From: Tribonema minus
Taxonomy: Eukaryota > Sar > Xanthophyceae > Tribonematales > Tribonemataceae
Length of the DNA stretch: 64,000 bases
Assembly: GCA_017506865.1 (NCBI GenBank)
Contig: JAFCMP010000037.1
Span: 248,001-312,000, forward strand
Reading direction: 5' to 3'
Under the pieces are notes generated by a model. The model saw only the letters and a list, made by a program, of their open reading frames with translations, ran no database searches and was not told the origin of the DNA. A program made the position numbers and the translations under genes. Numbering within the stretch: the stretch's first letter is position 1; every line of letters starts with the position of its first letter. Of the stretch, positions 58,844-64,000 are shown in pieces.

Positions 58844-61800
58844 ACGCTCGTGCCCACCGCCGCCGCAGGCTCTCGCGCTTCCCCACGCCCGGCGACCCAC
58901 GGCGCCCTCCGCAGGTCCCGCAGTTCACGTGGGACGGCTCGGACGGCGAGCGAGCGGAGGTGGCGGCGCGCGCGGCCGGCGGCGGCGCGCCCGGCGGCGG
59001 CGGCGCGCAGCTCGCGGGCGGCGCGTCGCCCAAGCTGTACTGGATGCCCGACAAGATCTGCAGGGTGTGCTACGAGTGCGGCGCGCCGTTTACGATGTTC
59101 CGGCGGCGCCACCACTGCCGCGTGTGCGGCCAGGTGTTCTGCCAGAACTGCAGCGGCTACAGCGTCGACGGCAAGGTGAGGGGGGGTGGGGACTGCGAAC
59201 GTGTGAGTTCTGCGTCGCGCGTGCTTGGGCTTTGTGTTACAGCTGCAGCATTGACTTCGGCGCTGCGTAGTCTGTGCGTCTGGGCAGCCTTTGTGTTCGA
59301 ATCTGAGTGCGCACAAATTTAGTTGCGTGTGCCGTGCATTGAAAATGCTGTGTGCTCGAATGTGTACACTTTTAATTGCGTGCGCGGCGCATTGAAAATG
59401 CTGTTGTTGCTGTGCTGCCACAACCCCAATTATTCCCATGAGTCACGCAGTACGCTGCATGCCACCCTCGCCCCGTGCCTCGCCGCAGGACTTCGGCATC
59501 GCCGGCTCCATACGCACGTGCCGCATGTGCTACGACCAGCACCGCGCCGCGCGCCGCGACGCCGCGCACGCCGCGCCGCAGCGCAGCCGCCACCACGCCA
59601 TCGCCGCGACGCGCAGCAGCAGCGCCGGCGCTGGCGCCAGTGGCAGCGCTGGCAGCAGCGGCGGCGGCGGCGACGCGCGCCAGCAGCAGCGCAGCCCGCT
59701 GCGGCTGAGCAGCAGTGACCACGTGCGCGGGCGCAGGGGGCTGTCCGTGGCGGCGGAGCGCTCGCCGGTGCGGCGGCGGCGGCGGCGCGGGATCATGGGC
59801 GTGGGCGGCGGCGGCGGCGTGGTGCGCAGCCTGAGGTGCGCGCGCGCGCGCAGGGAGGGGTGCTGCGTGTTGGGTGATGGCAGTGTTGCGTTTCGCGTCT
59901 GGCCGTGCACAGTGGCTCTCTGCGCGTATGCCCGCTTGCATCCCGACGCACGACGTCGCGTCGCGTGAAGTAGCCGCTGAGATTGAATCCAGTGCGGCGG
60001 CGACCCCGCCAGCAGGAACGGCTGGGTCGCAGGCAGCAGCAGCGACCGCCGCGTTCCAGTGCGCAGCGCTCTGCTCTTTCCAAACCCTCATGGTCAATGT
60101 CTAGTACCACATGCCGTTGAGTGCTCGAGAACCACCATAATCTGTATCCCTGCTCGCCGCCGGCACCCCGTGACGCCTGCGTATGCATGTCGGCTGCCTT
60201 GATTGCGTTGCGCCGGCGCTGCAGTTGCGCTGCAGTTCAGCTCGGCGGCGGCCCCGCCCGCATCAGCGCTGGCGCAGCACGCTGATTCGTCCACGCCACA
60301 CGCGAACGCGCTCAGTGCATGCCATCGTACTCATGTACTGGTGCTGCTTTGCGCCCTGCAGCCCGATGAACAGCCGCAGCTCGTCGCCGCTGCCCGCGCG
60401 CCTGCCGGCGGTCGCGTTCGCCAAGCACCCTGCGCTCGCGGCGCAGCAGGTGCAGGCGCAGGCGGCGCAGCAGCTCGCGGCGCAGCAGCTGGCGGCGGCG
60501 GCGGCGGCGCAGCAGCAGCAGCAGGCGGCGGCGGCGGCGGCGGCGCAGGCGGCGCGCGGCGCGTCCGGCACGCCGACGCTGGACGGCAAGTGAGTGGGCG
60601 AGCGCGTGGGCGCTGTGTTGCGAGGCGGTGAATGCTATGAACGCTACGTGTTTGGGGCGTGATGATGTAGGCTCGCTGACGGCTCGCCGGTCAGCAGAAA
60701 GGGATTGCCGTGCCCTGAGCACTGCTACTTGACAGGCATTGCGCGCTTACAACGGCGCGGGGACAGTCGCTGCACAGCCCGGTGCCTCTAGTGCCACCAC
60801 GTAGGCAACGCGACGTGACCACATTAAGGTCCCACTTAATGGTATGCCCGATTGCGCGGCGCAGGAGCGGTTGTGAAAACAGGGCTGGCGCTGCTCCGGC
60901 TGTTGATGGATGGCGACGGCTTTGCCGGCCTTACAATCCCCCTGCAAGCCATTTTTGAAATTTGTCGCTGAACTCGCTACTGCCCTGCTGCCGCCGCGGC
61001 ACGCGAGCGCCGCCCCAGCGGGTGATCTGCTGCCGTTCCCGGGACGGCAGCAGCGGCCGCCGATACGGCATCGAACTGCACCCCACAGTCCACCGACTGC
61101 TACACCCTGTCAGCTTCCACCGATACGACCTCGGACTGCGCCTCATAGTCAGCCCACCATCAGACTCTGCAACTTCAGGCGCTGACGTACAGGCATCGCT
61201 GCTTCTGTGCCGCGCAGGAGCGCCCCCGTGGGCGACCCGCTGCCGTTCTCGCTGCTGACGGGGGCGGAGGCGGCGGCCGGCGCGGAGGCGGGCGTGGGCG
61301 CGACGGACGTCGAGGCGCTCGTAGAGGAGCTCAGGGCCGCGCAGGTGAGGCGAAGGGGAGTGGGGGGGGGGGTGTTGATAGGCACGAATCTGCTCAGGGG
61401 TAAGCGGAGAGGGGGAGGGTTAGGGGCTAGGGGCGGGATTGGTTGGGGGTTGGGGAGGGTGTTGATGGGCATGGATCTGTTGAGGGAACGGGGGGGGTGG
61501 GGATAAGTACATTGGTAGGGGGTGAAGGGGGGGAGGGCGTAGGCATTGATGCATCGAGAGCGGTGGTGGCCGCGCTGGCGATGCGCCATCGAGATTGAGA
61601 CTCTTGCGAGCGCGGCAAAGTGGCGGTGCCTGTGGCGGCTGGGTGCGGTGGCGGGCGCGCGCGGGAGCAGACGAGGCAGGACAGACGGCGAGTTGGTGAG
61701 CTGAGCATCGCAACGGCAAGGCGGGGAGAGGGCTGCACCGCTCCATTGAGGGCAGCACGATCCATTTGAGGGCAGCATTGGCAGGCGCGCAGCGAGGTTT

Positions 61801-63722
61801 GAGGCTTCCTTGAGCATGCTGACGTAGAAGCGCGCGTGGGCAGCTGTGTCGGACGCAGACGGGGATGCAGCGTTTGTCGTCGACGCGCTTTATCGTGTGC
61901 CGCGGGAGGGGGGGGGGGGAGGGGGGAGACGTGCTGATCCGCTGAGAGTCGTACCGTTACTGCACCGGCAACGTGCGGTCAAGTTCACAACTTGAAGAGC
62001 AGAAGAGGCTCTCCGCGCAAGGCGCGTACGAGCGCGACGTTGTGTGACGCCAACGTTGTGCGACAGCCCACGTGCGGGCGTTCAGCGCACGGCGATCCAG
62101 GCGCGCGGTGCGGGGCAGGCCGGCGCTGAGCGCTGCTGCCATTGCTGCGAGCGACACACACACACACACACACACACATACACATGCATCACCGCCCCAC
62201 GTCAATGGTCAGTGCTGTGAATCCGCAAGCGCCGCCAGCGCGACACTCATCGCGCTCACACCGCACTGACCTTCCCTGTTCCGCCGCGGCGGCGCAGGAG
62301 CCGCCGGAGGAAGCAGCACAGTACCGTGCGGCGCTCGAAGCGGCTGCCGTGCGCCACCTGGAGGCCATGGTGCGCCAGCTCCTGCGGCTGAGCCCCGAGA
62401 TACCCGAAAACAGGTACGCAGAGTAGGCCTGGGCGTAGGTATGTATGGAGTGACTCCATTGGAGTCAGTACCGAAACGCGTATGCGGGTGCGGAGCACTG
62501 TATCGTGCAAACCTGCGATGGCGTCGGCGCACGCCGCCTCCGCACGCTTCCGATAGACGTCGCCTGCTGCGATCTGCACGTGTGCTGTGTTTGTAGCAGG
62601 GTACAACGGGCCGCTGCAGGCTGGGGACTGGCGGTCGCTGGCATGCGTATACTTGCAGCAAGCATTATTCGGGTTTGGGTTAGCGTTAGGGTTGGTAGCC
62701 CAGGCCCGCCCTCGGCGTTTATGCAGCCACTGTTTGGCCCTGGCAAATCGTGAGGCGTCAGCGCTGCCCTCGCCTCTGTTGCTGGCAACGCCTGCGCCCT
62801 CAAGATCAGCGGCTCCGCGTTCTTGCTGATGAAACAGAACAAGCACTCAGTGACCTTGTTGTCGTCTCTCTGCGCGCCGCGCGCGCATGCTGCAGGCAGG
62901 AGGAGTGGGCGCCCATTGTGGCGAGCCTCGTGCAGCAGGTGGTGGGCACTGTGGACCCCGACGTCAAGCGCGGCGACCACCTCGACATACGCCCCTACGT
63001 CAAGATCAAACTCATCCCCGGTAAGGGTGTGTGGAGCGGGGGGGGGGGGGCATGCAGTGCGAAGTTTGTAGAATAACCCTGGCGTCAAGCGCGGCTACCA
63101 CCTCGACGTTCGCCCCTACGTCAAGATCAAGCTCATCTTTGGTAAATGGCTAATGCATGTAAGATCATGCCCGTTTCCGGTAGGGGGGGGGCGGGGGCGG
63201 GGCGGCTTGAAATGCACATTTGTAAGATGACGCGAATGTCAAGCGCGGCGGCCACTTTGGCATACGCCCATGCGTCAATGTCAGGTCCATTCCGGGTAAG
63301 GGGCGGCAAGGGGGGAACGCACGTCACGCAGTAGAATGCGCTCAGACGCACCACAATGTGACGTGTTGCCAACTGAGCGGCAGTGACAGGAGCAGGCCAG
63401 AGACACCAAGTTGGGACACAGCTGGAGCAGAGCATGAAGTACACAGGACACATTAGTATATATACCAAAGTATTGTCAATGAGCAATGCGCGCTTCGCAC
63501 CGCGTGAAGTAGGACGGGGCGCGACTGCCGCTGCTTCGGTTACTTGGTGCGGGAGTTGGCTTGTTGGCTTGTTTGGTCGCTCACGCGGTCGCGCTCATTT
63601 GCCGCTGCCGCCGCCCCCGCGCAACTGCCGCTGCCGCAGGCGGCAGCACGTCCGAGTGCCGCTACGTTGACGGCGTGGTCTTCACCAAGAACGTCGCGCA
63701 CAAGGCCATGGCGCGCGAGATC
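56994..63722 (+). CDS. FAB1: FYVE-domain phosphatidylinositol-3-phosphate 5-kinase (Fab1/PIKfyve), 5' part, 8 exons
   Basis: The exons are 56994-57232, 58869-59175, 59489-59835, 60362-60589, 61218-61344, 62298-62413, 62896-63020 and 63640-63722, all in phase, giving 524 codons before the window ends. A Ser-rich N-terminus leads to a complete FYVE finger at about 137-200: WMPD, CRVC, the PI3P-binding RRRHHCR, CGQVFC and, across an intron, RTCRMCY. Low-complexity Gly/Arg/Gln/Ala spacers follow. Residues ~455-524 (EEWAPIVASLVQQV, DIRPYVKIKLIPGG, YVDGVVFTKNVAHKAMA) match the start of the CCT/Cpn60-like domain of Fab1/PIKfyve. The lipid-kinase domain should lie beyond 64000. The protein makes PI(3,5)P2 on endosomes and vacuoles. 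Start ATG is in a clean context; exon 1 is the least certain. Confidence 0.85.
58806..58841. repeat. (CA)n microsatellite in Fab1 intron 1
   Basis: About 18 CA units lie 30 bp before the exon 2 acceptor and could act as part of its pyrimidine/CA-rich tract. Confidence 0.95.
61005..61060 (+). repeat. Decoy copy of Fab1 exon 5's start
   Basis: The stretch GCGCCGCCCCAGCGGGTGAT, then CTGCTGCCGTTCCCGGGACG, mirrors the real exon start from 61218 (AGCGCCCCCGTGGGCGAC, CCGCTGCCGTTCTCGCTG), about 213 bp downstream. Confidence 0.6.
62155..62180. repeat. (CA)n microsatellite in Fab1 intron 5
   Basis: About a dozen CA units lie about 120 bp before the exon 6 acceptor. Confidence 0.9.
62671..62696. repeat. 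Degenerate TTAGGG tract in Fab1 intron 6
   Basis: It reads GGGTTTGGGTTAGCG, then TTAGGGTTGG. The orientation is opposite to the other three tracts. Confidence 0.6.
63072..63302 (+). repeat. Two decoy copies of Fab1 exon 7's end and donor
   Basis: The real exon end (62960-63020: GTCAAGCGCGGCGACCACC, CGCCCCTACGTCAAGATC, then CCCGGTAAGG) recurs at about 63080-63145 (ending TTTGGTAAATGG) and 63236-63302 (ending CCGGGTAAGG). A poly-G stretch also recurs with each unit. Confidence 0.85.
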
Positions 63723-64000
63723 GTGAGTACAGCTCGCACACAGCGCTATCTGCATGCCGCCTCCTGACTCAAAGACCTGGCGCGCATGTCTCCTTGGTAG
63801 TTTGCAGCACACCGTGCCTTTGACGTCAACAATGCGCCACAAATCAGCAGGTCGTGCAATGGCGCGCTATGCGCTGCTGCCCGGCAGAGGTGGTTGGCAA
63901 TTCAGGCCTTTCTCTGCCTGGTGCACGCTCGGCGATTTGATGTCGTGACAAAGCTGCGGCGCTCGTGCCTACGCGTCGCAGAATGAGCGGGTTGAGCGAT

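Overview
This window is nuclear DNA of a eukaryote. The host genes are split by GT-AG introns, are GC-rich, and encode an Arp2/3 subunit, an ABCG transporter, an amino-acid/auxin-type permease and a Fab1/PIKfyve-type lipid kinase. There is no bacterial gene organisation. The permease starts with a signal peptide followed by a basic, Ala/Arg/Gly-rich stretch. The mobile elements include LINEs with a C-terminal restriction-like endonuclease and a virus-like replication module. Together these suggest a microalga with a secondary plastid (stramenopile or haptophyte grade). That placement is inference; no rRNA or organelle marker is present.

Layout. 1-22.4 kb is an element-rich, moderate-GC region. 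It holds two inverted copies of a RING-finger gene (1-1.5 kb and 19.1-20.4 kb, the second broken), a virus-like fossil (1.7-6.6 kb: capsid-like protein, polymerase-like replicase, origin-binding-protein-type helicase), a decayed LINE on the minus strand (7.6-11.8 kb), a seven-exon gene joining a PB1-like domain to a PD-(D/E)XK-like nuclease (13.1-17.6 kb), and a pile of LINE 3' ends (21.5-22.4 kb). 22.9-46.0 kb is a GC-rich host block: a proline-rich/ARPC5 fusion (+), a 10-kb, eight-exon full-size ABCG transporter with a Cys-rich ectodomain (-), and, across a 155-bp divergent promoter, a seven-exon amino-acid transporter (+). 47.4-53.7 kb has a 330-bp tandem duplication and an apparently whole LINE with one 1,779-codon ORF. 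54.1-55.0 kb is an unusual array of two short conserved boxes with alternating spacing. 57.0-64.0 kb holds the first eight exons of a FYVE-domain Fab1/PIKfyve gene that runs off the window.

The exon models were built by matching splice sites and reading phase by eye. For the five host genes every junction closes in frame, which is the main support for the models.

The most unusual signal is in the introns. At five separate exon boundaries, in two different genes, the intron contains tandem degenerate copies of the adjoining exon end together with its splice site. This looks like intron growth by duplication of exon-intron junctions. Other highlights are the proline-rich/ARPC5 fusion, the ABCG protein whose two halves keep the same intron positions, and the 54-55 kb array.
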